Below are positions 1-11,599 of a stretch of DNA of 64,000 nucleotides, piece after piece. Source of the stretch: Cercis canadensis. Lineage: Eukaryota > Streptophyta > Magnoliopsida > Fabales > Fabaceae. Each line of letters opens with the position of its first letter. Position 1 is the stretch's first letter. Under the pieces are notes generated by a model. That model saw only the letters and a program-made list of their open reading frames with translations, searched no databases and was not told the origin of the DNA. The position numbers were made by a program, and so were the translations under genes. The stretch covers positions 1,234,786-1,298,785 of the forward strand of contig QAOA01002596.1 in assembly GCA_003255065.1 (NCBI GenBank), written 5' to 3'.

Positions 1-1250
1 TGCCCACAAAAAAAAAAAAAAGTAGACAAAGCTGAAAGCTGTTAAAAACAGAAGGACCAGCTTTAGCATGTTGCTACATGATGCCATCATCATTTGTATT
101 TCAGTGCTTCTCCATTAATATGTTCCCCTCTCAACCACCTCTTAAGTAAGAGCACTAAAGCCATTTATTAAAGAAATGGTATTTGGGTTAAAAAAAGATA
201 AAAAAAAAAAGAAACTAACTTTGTTTATTGTCCAATAAATGTTAGTGGATTCGGCATGTCCTTTTTTTTTTTTTTTTTAGCCAATCAATAGGTCGCTGCA
301 TATAATTTGAGTTTTGTGTAGAGTTGTACTCTTCCACAAGTATTTCCACAAGTTGAAAATAAAAAGATTGTGTTAAATATATTTTTTAAATATTACTTTA
401 GTTTTAAATTTATTTTTGATATTATTTTAATCGTCAAATAATTATTTTATCCGTCAAATTAATCTTTTAAATAATTATTTTTTATACTACAGATGACTAA
501 TTTCATAAATAATATGATTATTCAAAAAATAAATTAAAGACTAAAATAATATTTAAAAAATAATTTAAATTTATTTTACCCTAAAAATTTAACACCTTGT
601 AGTGAAGTAAATAAAAGAAAGCAGAATGTACTAGCATTTAGTCACTTGTCTATTTGCTTGAGTTGGTAAGCCAAACCAGAAGAGACACAACAACGGTCAT
701 AACTTGTGTCTCCCATTCTAACAAAACTACTTGAGATCTACTGTGGTCATGAGCTGTCCTAATCTTCCTAGTTTCCAAATCTACATGATTTTTCACAAGC
801 ATGAAAAGGTATTCTTTTGCCGTAAGATTCAAAAAGTTCATAAAAACCATCCATGTTGAGCCTACCAAAATTTCAAAGCAATGGTCCCACTCTTCCACTA
901 TGATTGAGATTCCATAACTGAGTTAGATTAGATTAGATAAGAGAAGAAAAGCCATCCTCCAAACCTTATCTGCACCATATACAAAGAAAGCTTATTCCTT
1001 TCCTTTCTCTAAATGAGAGGAAAAGAAGCTCCAACGGTTCTATTTCCTTTGCATACAAAAGTAGGTTTAATTAATATAACCAACATTTAATTAATATATT
1101 AAAAAAAATAAGAGGATTTGAGCCATAATCTTGATGAGCCTATAAAACCCCAAAAAAAATCACAAAAAGAAATTTATTCTAAAGAAGACTTGGTCAAATA
1201 TGGGTTTGGATCCACGTGGCTTTGTGGAAATTTTGGCACCAGAATATGTA
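1..1250. other. Intergenic region left of the MEE9-like gene
   Basis: Apart from the repeat at 363-600 this stretch is AT-rich with several homopolymer A or T runs. The short reading frames in it have no recognisable domain, and I support no gene. The last few hundred bases are the likely promoter of the gene that starts at 1380. Confidence 0.5.
363..600 (+). repeat. AT-rich interspersed repeat, copy 1
   Basis: This AT-rich stretch shares a long core with the reverse complement of about 19690-19975. Shared words in the same order include tcaaataattattttatc, gtcaaattaatctttta and aataattattttttat. Its two ends are loosely inverted relative to each other: tttaaatattactttagt near 385 against ctaaaataatatttaaa near 541. 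That suggests a small non-autonomous element with degraded terminal inverted repeats. No coding potential and no clear target-site duplication were found. Confidence 0.5.
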
Positions 1251-1275
1251 CATATTATTTCCATTATAATAACTT

Positions 1276-1283
1276 TATAAAAG
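1276..1283 (+). promoter_or_regulatory. TATA box of the MEE9-like gene
   Basis: The word TATAAAAG lies about 100 bases upstream of the ATG at 1380. That spacing fits a plant TATA box followed by a leader of roughly 70 bases. The assignment is inferred from sequence and position. Confidence 0.6.
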
Positions 1284-1379
1284 GCAAAATACCCCATCCT
1301 TTATATGATTCTCCATCCACTATTTTTTGCACTAAAAACCATCTGGATCTGATTCTTCAATTCACATTCACATAGAAAA

Positions 1380-1823
1380 ATGGAAGCCCTCCTCTCTGAA
1401 TTCACCTTCCTCTCAGACCAAGCTTTACAAGACAAGAATTTTGATCCCTCAACAATTGAAGATCTCATGAAGCTATTTGAGATTGAATCATACAAGGCAT
1501 GGGCAGCCATGGAACTTGAGCAGCAGAAGGAGGTGGAAGAAGCAGAAGATGCTATGCAACAAGCTGAGGACTACCTTGACTCTGCCATGGAAAGTGCCAT
1601 GGATGAGTTTAGAAGATTTGAAGAGGAGCTTGAAAAGATGTCAAAAGCTGAAATGAACAGCTTAGTTGAAACTGCTGAGAAGGCTAGAAAAATGGGAAAT
1701 GTGATGGAAAAGACAGCAACCATTGCTTCCAAGAAGTATATTGAGGCTGCAATGAACTCAGCTACTGCTTCTATGAAATCAGCTTGGAAAGGATTGTCTT
1801 CTGCCAAGGTTCATCCTTCTTAA
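1380..1823 (+). CDS. MEE9: Small acidic coiled-coil protein, MEE9-like
   Basis: This intronless frame encodes 147 residues starting MEALLSEFTFLSDQ. The protein is very rich in Glu, Ala, Met and Lys. Residues about 40-95 form an uninterrupted heptad-like helix (EQQKEVEEAEDAMQQAED and onward), so a coiled coil is expected. It has no signal peptide or membrane segment. From memory, the N-terminus and helix match the Arabidopsis maternal effect embryo arrest 9 protein (At1g60870), a small plant-specific protein of unknown biochemistry named for an embryo-arrest mutant. The ATG is supported by a TATA box about 100 bases upstream, and an AATAAA lies at 1861-1866, 38 bases after the stop. The long antisense frame over 1571-1807 is a shadow. 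Confidence 0.72.
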   Translation: MEALLSEFTFLSDQALQDKNFDPSTIEDLMKLFEIESYKAWAAMELEQQKEVEEAEDAMQQAEDYLDSAMESAMDEFRRFEEELEKMSKAEMNSLVETAEKARKMGNVMEKTATIASKKYIEAAMNSATASMKSAWKGLSSAKVHPS

Positions 1824-1879
1824 CAGCCATCTTTTGGCAATGGATTCAAGTTAAGCCCACAATAAAATACTTCTGATTT

Positions 1880-2800
1880 AACCTTTTCTGTTATTTTCAA
1901 TTCTTAGATTGCTGCTTTTAGAAATTTGGTAATTAGATAATTACAAGTGTACCAAAATAGAGACATTGAAGATTCCGAAACAAGTGGGGGCAAAAAAGCA
2001 GATTTGGTGTTCATGGTACATGAAAATCCATTTGTTGGGATTTCAGGCATAGTCTTGCACATTTGGTACTGTCGATATAGTTCATTTTTCTTATTGGTTC
2101 TTTAACTATTTTGCATTCAATTGAGCAGATAGTCCTGAATCAAATATCTCCAATTTTCTATCTGGGTTTTTCTTTTCAGAAAAATTTTCTAAGAGAAATA
2201 TTTTCTAGTCAAACAAACAGAGCCGGTGTGTGTGTTTTCCTCTCTTCTTTTCTGTTTCACAAGTGGGTATCTTTTTGCTGATTAAACTTCTATCTTCTTC
2301 TTAACTTTTCCTAGTTAATTTGCAACAATGAACTTATGCATCGAGAAAACTCAAGCATGAATCTCAATTATATATAGATTTATGATCACAACTGATTCTA
2401 GATTCATGAATTATCACATAAAAAGTACACATAATAACAATGAACTTATGCATCTAGACCAAGAAAACATTTCAGCTCACTATTTTCAACATCCTTGTTT
2501 GTCTTCTTCTTGTGCTTAACAGGCATTTTATATCAATAAAACCTGAACCATACCCTACATATATTGTCAGTAACTATTGCCTTAGATGCTAACAGGTTGA
2601 TTCAACTAGTAAGAATCGAATCACTGTACTTGTAAGGTTTATGTTCAATTTCTGCTGTTAGCGGTCATTTTTTAGTAGGTGATTTGTAAGTATTATTGTA
2701 AATTCTCACCAATACTTATGACATTGCCTTGATTTTAGAATGAAATAACATTTTCTCACCATAAACTTTTTGGGGACCAAAAAATAAAAAACTACTGCCT
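1880..2800. other. Intergenic region with small direct repeats
   Basis: No gene is seen here. A 19-base word, aacaatgaacttatgcatc, occurs near 2324 and again near 2436. A short piece resembling the left flank of the downstream duplication (ccttagatgct) appears near 2580 as well as near 2800 and 3983. This suggests extra, very degraded copies. Confidence 0.45.
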
Positions 2801-3590
2801 TAGATGCTTCAGAATCTCAAACCGAACAACAACTAAAATCTTCTAGTTGATCTCATCCAAGTTCCAAAACGTCAATTCAACGATCCTGTGGTTCCTTGAT
2901 CTTGATATTTCATATCAATTCAAGGCAATTGTATAGGACAAGAAGGAAACAGAGGTCATGGATGGCGTGCACAAAGGCAGCTCAAATATGAACTAGTTGT
3001 ACTAGCATTGAGTGTGGTCGTGGGGTGCCTCTTCAGCCTTGTGCATGTGATTCAACTTCTTCCACAGAGCAAAAACAGCAACCTATAACTGGGGTGATGC
3101 AGGTTCTCCCACTTTACCAGAGTTTATGTTGGTTTGTGAGCCTTGTGGCTGTAAAATTTTGGGCTATGCTATTTGAGGAAGATTGAGATTGAACCTGTTA
3201 CCCTGTTCTCCATCCTTTTATATAATATTTTTTTCTCCTCTCAAGAAAGTTCAAGCTTGCTTAAACTAGTTTATTATTTCGTCTTTTATATTATTCCAGT
3301 TTATTCTTTTGCCAAAAGATTAATCTCTAGTTAAGGGTTTTGTTCTCTTATTCTTTTTATGAGTGATCTTCATGAGGAGAATAAGGTTCTTGACTCTTTA
3401 GTCAGTGAATTTATTTATGGGTTCTTTCTGGAGATTGTATCTATCTATATTTCTTTTTTCCTTTTACCATGAAAACGTTGTTAAGAATTTGCTAAATTCT
3501 GGGTTATTATTTGGTGTCTTCAACTCTTTATATATACCAAGAATTTTGAGTTACAGTATAATAGCCAAATTACAGGGAGGCATAGTCTAA
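2800..3590 (+). pseudogene. Decayed tandem copy of the downstream membrane-protein gene
   Basis: This stretch aligns end to end with 3983-4890: the 5' flank (agttgatc and catccaagttccaaaac words), the coding region and the 3' flank (tcttcaactct). The counterpart of the start codon is at 2958. Shared coding words include ctagcattgagt, gtgagccttgt and ctccatccttttatat. The frame is destroyed: the ATG at 2958 meets TAG after 12 codons, further stops and small indels follow, and the last membrane segment is missing. It is a non-functional duplicate with a unit of roughly 1.18 kb. The small frame at 3405-3590 is part of its old 3' flank and not a gene. Confidence 0.78.
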
Positions 3591-4124
3591 TTCATCATAT
3601 TAATGGTCTTAGTTTATTATTGATTATTAAATATTTAAGTTCCCATCTTTGTTTTTTTTTTTTTTCAATAAGAGAAGGAAAAAAAAATTAAGCCCTAAAA
3701 AAATATACAGAGGCAACTTGGTTCCCGTCTCTTAGAAGAACGAGCTCTTAGTCTTAAGGCTAATTTTTTCAACTTTCTTAGTTTAAATTTCCTTGATTGC
3801 AAATACAATCATTATTTACATATTGACAAAAAAGAAGAAGATATATTCCTCTATCAATCAAACTCAAACTCTTAAATAAGGAAGAGGATTCCCTTATTCC
3901 TTTATCAAACTTAAACTCCTAAACATGGGAGAGGATTCTCTTATTCCTTTAATTTATTTCTTCTCCTTTATTATTACCTAGTGCCTTAGATGTTTGCGTC
4001 TGAATCTGGAACGCAAACAGCAACTAAAAACCTTCTATATAGTTGATCACATCCAAGTTCCAAAACATCAACTCAAGGATCCCTTGAATTTTCAGATCAA
4101 TTAAAGGCAATTGTAGGACACAAA

Positions 4125-4613
4125 ATGGAGAACATCCACAAGATCATCAGAAACGCAGAAATACAGTTTTTATGCGACTTAGTTGTTCTAGCATTGAGTT
4201 TGATCGTGGTATTGGGGTACCTCTCGAGCTTTGTGGCTGTGATTCAGCTTCGTCCAGAGCACAAACAGCAATGTATAGCTGCCTTGATGCATTTTCTCCC
4301 ACTTGTTCAGAGTTTAAGTTGGGTTGTGAGCCTTGTAGTTGTGGCCATGTTGTTTAGGGAGGAATACAAGATTGAAGCCGATACAGCAGCCATGGCTCTA
4401 TTCTACATCCTTTTATATGTTTTATTTTTCTCTAGTCAAAATAGTGCAGGCTTGCTAAAACTAGTTTATCTTTGTCTTTTTTATGTTATTCCAGTTTATG
4501 CACTTTACAAAAGATATACGTATTTCATAGCGGCTGCTATAGCTACTTCTATCGCTGCACTTATTTTGGCTATGTTTGGAAATACAAAAGAGAAAGAGAA
4601 GGAAAGAAAATAA
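4125..4613 (+). CDS. Small multi-pass membrane protein of unknown function
   Basis: This intronless frame encodes 162 residues. Hydrophobic stretches at about residues 16-40, 50-75, 86-104, 108-126 and 132-152 predict four or five membrane spans. The short Lys/Glu-rich tail (NTKEKEKERK) would be cytosolic. No family was recognised and no catalytic motif is visible. Support for a real gene comes from an intact frame in AT-rich surroundings and from the decayed tandem copy just upstream (2800-3590), which shows the unit was once duplicated as a gene with flanks. The start was taken at the first ATG (MENIHKIIRN). It could be a lineage-specific gene, and expression is not known. Confidence 0.6.
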   Translation: MENIHKIIRNAEIQFLCDLVVLALSLIVVLGYLSSFVAVIQLRPEHKQQCIAALMHFLPLVQSLSWVVSLVVVAMLFREEYKIEADTAAMALFYILLYVLFFSSQNSAGLLKLVYLCLFYVIPVYALYKRYTYFIAAAIATSIAALILAMFGNTKEKEKERK

Positions 4614-4639
4614 GGGGTTTAATCCAAACTTTTCCTTTG

Positions 4640-5500
4640 TAAGAGTTTAGAAGGAGAAAGGCTAGCTCTCAAACAACCACAAAAGATTGTTGGTACTTTT
4701 ATTTGTGAATGTATTCTGGTTTCTTTCTGAGTATTGTATGATCCATGGTACTTTGTTTGAAATTTAATGAATGACATTTATGTTTCTCTTTTTTGTTGAG
4801 CATTTCTTTTTTGGTAAGATTGCTTAGCATTATAATATTCTGGGATATCATTTTGTATCTTCAACTCTTCACAAACAAAAAAATAAATAAACACCTTTAC
4901 TTATAATCATATACCAACAAGAATATCAAACAGTTTATAGTTGAATAGTATTAAAGTTGTTCTCAGAGTTTATAAGTTTCGTGGTATTGACTTAGACTAA
5001 CATTTCCTTATTACACTTTCTCAATTATAATACTGAGTTTTTCAATATAAAATTTTCAAAAATTCTCTCTAAATATACTATTTTTATTTTTTTATTTTTT
5101 ATATTGCATAGTATAAAGTCACCCTATAAACCCTAACATCTTATAATTAATTACACCAAAAAATTAAAGAGGTTTCTTAGATACTTTTCATATTTATATA
5201 GTATGTCATACTACATGAGATTAACCAATATGAGAATGACACGTGTATAAATTAACTGTTTTTAAATTTATTTGAGAAAATAAAATAAAATATATTTATA
5301 TTCAATAAAATATAAAAATTACGTATGCTTGTCACGTTAATGTAGTATGACATATTTATGTAGTATTATAGAATCCCCGAAAAATCAAATGCTCTTAATC
5401 TGTGTTTGGGCCGTGGACCAAACTTCTTAAGCCCACAGGTCTATCGACCCAAACCAAGAAACGACACCGTCCCATCGACTAAAGGCAACAAGGGAGGGCT
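4640..5500. other. Intergenic DNA and proximal promoter of the ARGLU1 gene
   Basis: Outside the element at 5172-5384 there is AT-rich DNA with no gene. A telo-box-like aaaccctaac near 5129 and GGCCC/GCCCA words between 5408 and 5445 resemble promoter motifs common upstream of plant translation and RNA-processing genes. The frame at 5406-5750 starts at a non-ATG codon, has no domain and overlaps the likely 5' leader, so it is not called. Confidence 0.4.
5172..5384. mobile_element. MITE-like element with imperfect inverted ends, copy 1
   Basis: The two ends are imperfect inverted repeats of about 45 bases: tatgtcatactacatgag near 5203 against atgtagtatgacatattt near 5340. The whole unit matches the reverse complement of about 37391-37617, including the shared internal words aatttttatattttattg and attctctcaaa-like runs. 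No coding capacity was found, so a non-autonomous DNA element is inferred. Confidence 0.6.
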
Positions 5501-6064
5501 TTATGGAGAGGGCGGCATCAACCCCTCCCTCAGGCCTTCTCCTGTAGGACCTCAGCCTCAACTCGTCTTCTTTGACATGAAATTTTCTCACATTTCTGGA
5601 AATTCCATATCCAGCAGCATATTTACTTTGAGTTATCGGATTTCGATTTCCTCCAGGTTTGTTTGTTGGACTATTTTCGTTAGTTTTCTGCTTTATTTTC
5701 CCGATGTTGCTCTGTCGTCGACCCCGTCGTATATTTTAATCCGTTCCTGAACTTACAAGAATAAAAAGAAAAATTAAGGGATGCTTTCTAGATACGTATC
5801 CGACACTTGTATACGCCTCTAATTCAAAAAAACCGGTGCCTCTCTGTAGTAATCTTCGGGTTTTGATGATCATTTTATTAATCCCTAATTAGGTTTATAA
5901 GAATGTGAATTGTAGATCACTCTTGTTATTTTTTTACAGCTTGTTTGGAACTCTAGAATTCATAAAATGAATTTGATCATATTAACTTAGAATTCAATTC
6001 ATTTAAAAATCATTTTAGTGGGATTTTTGAATCATTTTCTTTTCAAATTTAATTATTTAATTTC

Positions 6065-6306
6065 TATTGATTTGTACTGATATTTGTTTGAGAGGGAAAC
6101 TTTTGTAGCTTAAAGTTGAGAAATATCTTAAGCTGATTGAAGCACAGGTGACTATGTATGAGAATTCTAGATCCCCTTTGATACCCTTTTAATCCCTTTT
6201 CTTAACTAATGGATTTGTATTGATATCTCTTTGACGGGGAAACCTTTTCATAATTGAATTGAAGCTTAAAGTTGAGAAATATCTGAAGCTGATTGAAGCT
6301 TAAGTG
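6065..6306 (+). repeat. Duplicated segment in the ARGLU1 leader
   Basis: About 90 bases at 6065-6150 recur at 6211-6306. Shared words include gcttaaagttgagaaatat, ctgattgaagc and gatttgta.tgatat. The second copy ends just before the start codon at 6314. This is a local duplication within the leader or leader intron. It has no coding meaning. Confidence 0.7.
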
Positions 6307-6313
6307 TTAGGAG

Positions 6314-9300
6314 ATGCCTCGAGACTTGTCACGATCCCGTTCACCTTCCTATAGACGAAGGCGTTCGCCATCTCCTGTGGGACACAGGTATAGCAGGAGG
6401 AGCAGAAGAGACAGAAGCCGATCTCCGTATTCATCCTACTCTCATAGCAGGTGACCCCGTTTATATTTTTGCTTTCCTTACACTAGTACACCTCATTTGA
6501 AGTGAGAAAGAGTGGGAACTCATGTTTTGATGCCATTTTGATTTGCGAAATGTTTGAGTTGATAAGTATGCATCTTAACCTATCAATCTTTGTATTCTGT
6601 TCTCTTTTCTAATGTAGACTATGCAGTGTTTGTTGGATTTTCATTCACTATATGAAAATACCAAGGATATTATAACAATGTCTGTAATGTATCAAAACTA
6701 TAATTGATCCCAGAATTTGGCAATGGTTGTGTGATTGCAACAGTGATGAATATGAGGCACTAATGCAGCCAATAAAATGCATAGGGCAGTGTGAAGTGTA
6801 GAACAGTGTATTTTAGAGTGCATCTGTTCCTTTCCATTATGTTGATTCCTTATTTATATGTTAAAGAAACTGGAAACTTTGATTTCTCTTCATTGGTGTA
6901 TTTGTTAAAAACTAACTATTATTCTTTTTCTTTTTGTGAAGAATGAATATGGCACTTTCAGGATTACAGAGTTATTGTATGACCAAAACCTGTAGGTCAA
7001 AGTTGAACGCCATGGTTCATAATGCTGGTTATTGATGGAATGTAATTGAATTCAATATCTACATGGTAGTTGCTTATCATTTGGCTTCTTTGTTGTACAT
7101 ATACAAGTGGACGGGAATGGATGCTAGATTTCCTCTTTTATTCTGCATGTTTGACATTGTGCTGTTCGGATTCTCCTCTTCTCTTGAGCTCCTTGAGCCA
7201 GTCCGTGAGATACAAACAGCCATGCTGGATGATAGATGTTGCTAATATTCAAGTATTGTTGGCCTTATCCTAAGTTGATGATGGTGAAGTTGCTTGATTG
7301 TAAGACCTGTTAATGGATTTTTTTTCCCTTTTGGGGAGTTTTCTGTTTGTGCGGGGAAGTGGAAACTCTTCAATAATTATAGTAATACATAGTCCATAAT
7401 ATAGAAAATAGGATAGGATATATACTATTCATAAGAAAATTAAAAGCTCAATTTCTTCCCAAAACTTGGGAAGTGAGCAGGTGATGGGTGCTGATGAGTG
7501 TTCTTTCATTGCTCGAATGTGACATATGCTTCTTCATGTGATAAAAGATGGAGCACACAGTTTATTCTTAGCAATTTATGAGGTAACTGGACAGGTTTCT
7601 GTATTTAGTGTGTTAGATGGTGGGCATACTTTATATTCACTCTATGTGATGCTCTTCAGTTTCTAAGGTTTATTGCTTAAGAATTAAGATCATCTGTATC
7701 ATTATACAGGCGGAAAAGTCGTTCTATTTCCCCAAGACGCCACAGAAGTCGTTCTGCAACTCCAAGACATCGTAAAAGTCGATCTCCAACTCCAAAGCGT
7801 TACAGAAGACATAAAAGTGGGAGTTCTTCGTTATCTCCTGCTCATAAGACTTCCAGTTCAAGTCTTGGGTCAATAGAGCGCAAAACTGCCCTTGAAAAAC
7901 AGAGGAAAGAAGAAGAGGAGAAGAAAAGGTATCTTAATTGCTTATCATTTTGTTCTGACTCTAATTTTTCTTGACTGCTTCTCTGGCTTTAAGATGGAAA
8001 ATATGGTTAACTTTGGGGTACGTTCTTCTGGGTTACAATGAGAATTAGACTTTTTTTTGTAGAAAACATAAAAGCTGTTACTGGAATATTGGAACATTAA
8101 TGTCACCAAATGTGCTGTATTGGTAACATCTGGGTTAATTTGGAGAGGAAGTTTATTATGGTAAATAATTCGTATATTTTTTCCAGTTCTTTGGTGATAG
8201 AGGTCTAGCCTCAAATTACTGACCTACCATATGCCTATTTCAGATATTGGTGTGCCCTGCTTTCTTGTGGTCTAACAATGTTCTGGTAGCTAGTGAGTAA
8301 TGCTTTGCATTTAATTCAAGGAATTTGAACTCGGGAATAGAAAAATATTATTCTAGTTCTAGGTTTAGCTATTAACTGTGATATTTGTTTACATATTTTG
8401 CAAAGATCTTTTTGATATTGAATTATAGATATTAGCTGAGGCTGAGTACTATGTAAGTATTTTTGGCTTTTAAGAAAAATCTTGGTCTCTGTATCTCCTT
8501 CTCTCTCCATATGCTATCTGTCAAAATTCTCCATCCCTAAATTATCTGTTGATTGATTAATGCATGCTTTACTTATCTGTAAAGAACATAAGTAATGAGT
8601 ATATAAGCATATTGTATATTGCATCTCTCTGTTTGCATTACATATGATCTGGAACATGTTCCAGGTGGTACTCAAGAAACTCTTGGGTTGATTACATGTT
8701 TCTTAATATATTGTTTTCACTCTTCTGTCCTACTGAAAAGGAAATAACTTTACAGGTTATTTGTGTTTGTTGAATTGTTATAAGTAGGTTATCTATTTGT
8801 TGAGTTAGACCCATAATTGCTTGAGCTTCTTTCTAGTTAGAGACCTTGGAGACTGAAATGATTGCATCAGATTATGGAGTAGGCTTCATTTTCATCATTT
8901 GTGAGATAGAAAAAGAGATTGAGCTATATCTATGTGTTATGATATCATCATAGCATGCCTTTTCTGTTAATACTTTCATAATGTCAAACTACTAAAATTG
9001 GTTGCAGTTATTCTTCATGGCAGTTTGTTTACACTGTTGATCCCATCTCTCTGGCATTTAATCACTGCTTCTGCACTTTAAGGTGCTTAGTTGTTGAGGA
9101 CTAGGGGCTGCAATATGTATTCATATACAATGCAAGTTTGAGTCGCATACTTTTTGAGTTACGTAACTTGATTATTCAATCTTTCAGAACCTGTCTCTGT
9201 GTGTGTACGTGATTTCATGATCCTTTAATTAACTGGCTAGTTGCTTGGGTCATCATTATACTACCCTTTTCTGCTTACTTCTGGTTACTTACATTTTCTT

Positions 9301-11262
9301 GTAAGGAACTCTAGGATAATGCTTTCTGTTTTCCATTAAGACAGATCTCTTGTGTGAAATATAATGATATGAATATTGTTATTCAAAGGAAAGGGGGGAG
9401 GGAAGGAAATAACATATTAGAGTGAATCCCTTCAATACTTTTGACTGATTTCTTATGGTAACACCTAGTCAGAAAGCTTGTCCTGCCCCACCTCAAAGGG
9501 TCTTTGTATCAGGCTTATTTAATAGATGGTCTCTGTGTTCAAATCTTCTGGTCAAGCTGTTCCTTCAGATAGAAAGTTCATCTCATGTTTGAGTTGTCCT
9601 TAATCCAAACCTCATGCCAGTAATTTCAAGCCAGCACTTTTTTAGTGAAAGATCTTGCACTATGGAGTAACTTAAATTTCAATAGAATAAATATGTCTTT
9701 TGTTTGCTTTGATGCTTTTGGCACTTAATTAGCACAAGAGCTTGACCTATATTTCAACAAATAGATTTTTTTATTTCTTGTCAAAGATGTTTAGTGTAAA
9801 AGTTGAAGTATTTCCAATGATTAGTTTAAAACTGCAGAAGATTACTTGAATTTCTTCTCCACAGGCTTGTCTGAAGGAAGGTACTGCTATAGTTCAACTT
9901 GTTATATTTGATGATCAAATTGGCTGCCTCATTTATCTACTGTTCACCAGTTTTGAAACTCATTTGTTTGGATCTGGATTCAATAGAGGTATGCCTTAAA
10001 AGCATAAGCATCTTTTTAGTGCCTTTGTCATCATGGAGGTTAGTTTGCCATTGATTATTCTACTAAGTAGGTTAGAAAAGAAAAAAAGAGAAAAGGGAGA
10101 ATAAAGAAAAGAAAAAAAGGGGAACCAGACATGTCTATTGTCCAGTTTAGTTGCCTGTTGTCCATGATCAAAGGCATTGGATTCACTATGCCTGGCGTTT
10201 CCCATGCTTGAGTGGCCATTTTCCTGCTTAACTTTTTCTTATGTATTCACAGGCGTCAACAGGAAGCAGAACTGAAATTAATAGAAGAAGAGACAGCAAA
10301 GAGAGTGGAAGAAGCAATATGTAGGAGAGTGGAAGAGAGTTTGAACTCTGAGGAGATTCAGGTAGAGATTCAAAGGCGGCTGGAAGAGGGACGGAAGAGA
10401 CTTAATTATGAGGTTGCAACACAACTTGAGAAAGAAAAGGAAGACGCTCTTACTGAGGCCAGATGGAAGGAGGTATTTGCTTAGATCACTATTCTCTAAT
10501 TTATTCTTTGCTCCGGTCTGGTGTGGCAGGCACATGATTGTTTTGTTCTCTTTTGACTTGACAAAATGTCAGAGGTGCTTAGAACAAAAAAATTATCAAA
10601 TTTATGTTGATTGCTTTAATTTTTCAATTATTAGAGAGTAATAATGTTCATGCATTATACAGTGCATGGAATGTAATATTTTGTCAATGTGCGGAAAAGT
10701 TTGTGTATCGTTTTACTTTTAATATGGGATCATGTGTTGGATATGATAGGTTATAATCTCCATTATTTATCCTAGTCTTACATCTTTGGCATAACTAGTC
10801 CAGGACGGATGTCTTTTCATGACATAGTGTAAATTTTTATTCATGATAATCTAATGGAGAAGCCTTCCAGTCTTTTGAACTTGTTTAAGAAAGACTAGTT
10901 TTAGTCACAGATGATGCATGCATTCATCACTCCTTCTCATTTCTCCGTCTGCATTGTTGCTATGTGGAAGTTAGATAACTTATCTTAATCTGCAGGAACA
11001 AGCTCGGAAAGAGAAAGAGGAGCTTGAAAGGATGCTTGAGGAGAACCGGAGGAGGGTTGAAGAAGCTCAGAGAAAGGAAGCTTTAGAGCAGCAGCGGAGG
11101 GAGGAGGAACGATATAGAGAGCTAGAAGAGCTCCAGAGACAGAAAGAAGAAGCTATGCGAAGGAAGAAACAGGAGGAGGATCAAGAACGTTTAAACCAAA
11201 TGAAGTTGTTGGGTAAAAACAAATCCCGACCAAAATTGTCATTTGCATTTGGATCAAAATGA
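6314..11262 (+). CDS. ARGLU1: ARGLU1-type arginine/glutamate-rich splicing factor
   Basis: Four coding exons (6314-6450, 7710-7928, 10253-10472, 10996-11262) join in frame to 280 residues. All introns have GT..AG ends. Residues 1 to about 100 are an RS domain (repeated RSRSP, RHRSRS, KSRSPTP). The rest is a long charged helix (EEETAKRVEEAICRRVEES, then QRREEERYRELEELQRQ) ending in a conserved SRPKLSFAFGSK-like tail. This two-part layout and length match animal ARGLU1 (about 273 residues), a nuclear protein linking transcription and pre-mRNA splicing. The plant role is assumed by homology. The 2.3 kb second intron is much longer than its neighbours. A leader intron is likely: a donor cctccag|gtttg lies at 5656/5657 and a candidate acceptor tttttacag near 5938. 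Frames called inside the introns (7063, 7945, 8316) are shadows. Confidence 0.9.
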
Positions 11263-11599
11263 ATGTAGAGTAATTGTGTTCACTAATATCAAAGTCGAGG
11301 GAGTTTGGGCCGAGTTCCATATTTGTATCTGTAATTTGAGGAAACTATACTGCCCAGGGTTGACTGTGTTTTGCGACTGTTTCCACCTATAGATTTGGTT
11401 CTTTATCATCTTCATAGTTTTTAGCCATGTTTTTTTGGGGTGGGGGATTTGGCATGTATGCATCCATGTTCTGTCACCCACGAGGGGAGAGCGAAAAAAC
11501 AAGTAGATTCCGGTCTCCCTGGTGTAAAAGTAGTTTGAAAACTTTCCCAAGGCCCATTGAGCTTAAACAAGAATCTCTATTGCTCTGTCCTTTTGTAAC

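Noticed and set aside
5406..5750. 114-residue plus-strand frame upstream of ARGLU1
   Set aside because: It begins at a non-ATG codon, has no domain and overlaps the likely promoter and leader with a splice donor inside. It is better explained as leader sequence.
7063..7273. Overlapping short frames in ARGLU1 intron 1
   Set aside because: They lie wholly between well-supported splice sites in a T-rich intron and have no family resemblance.
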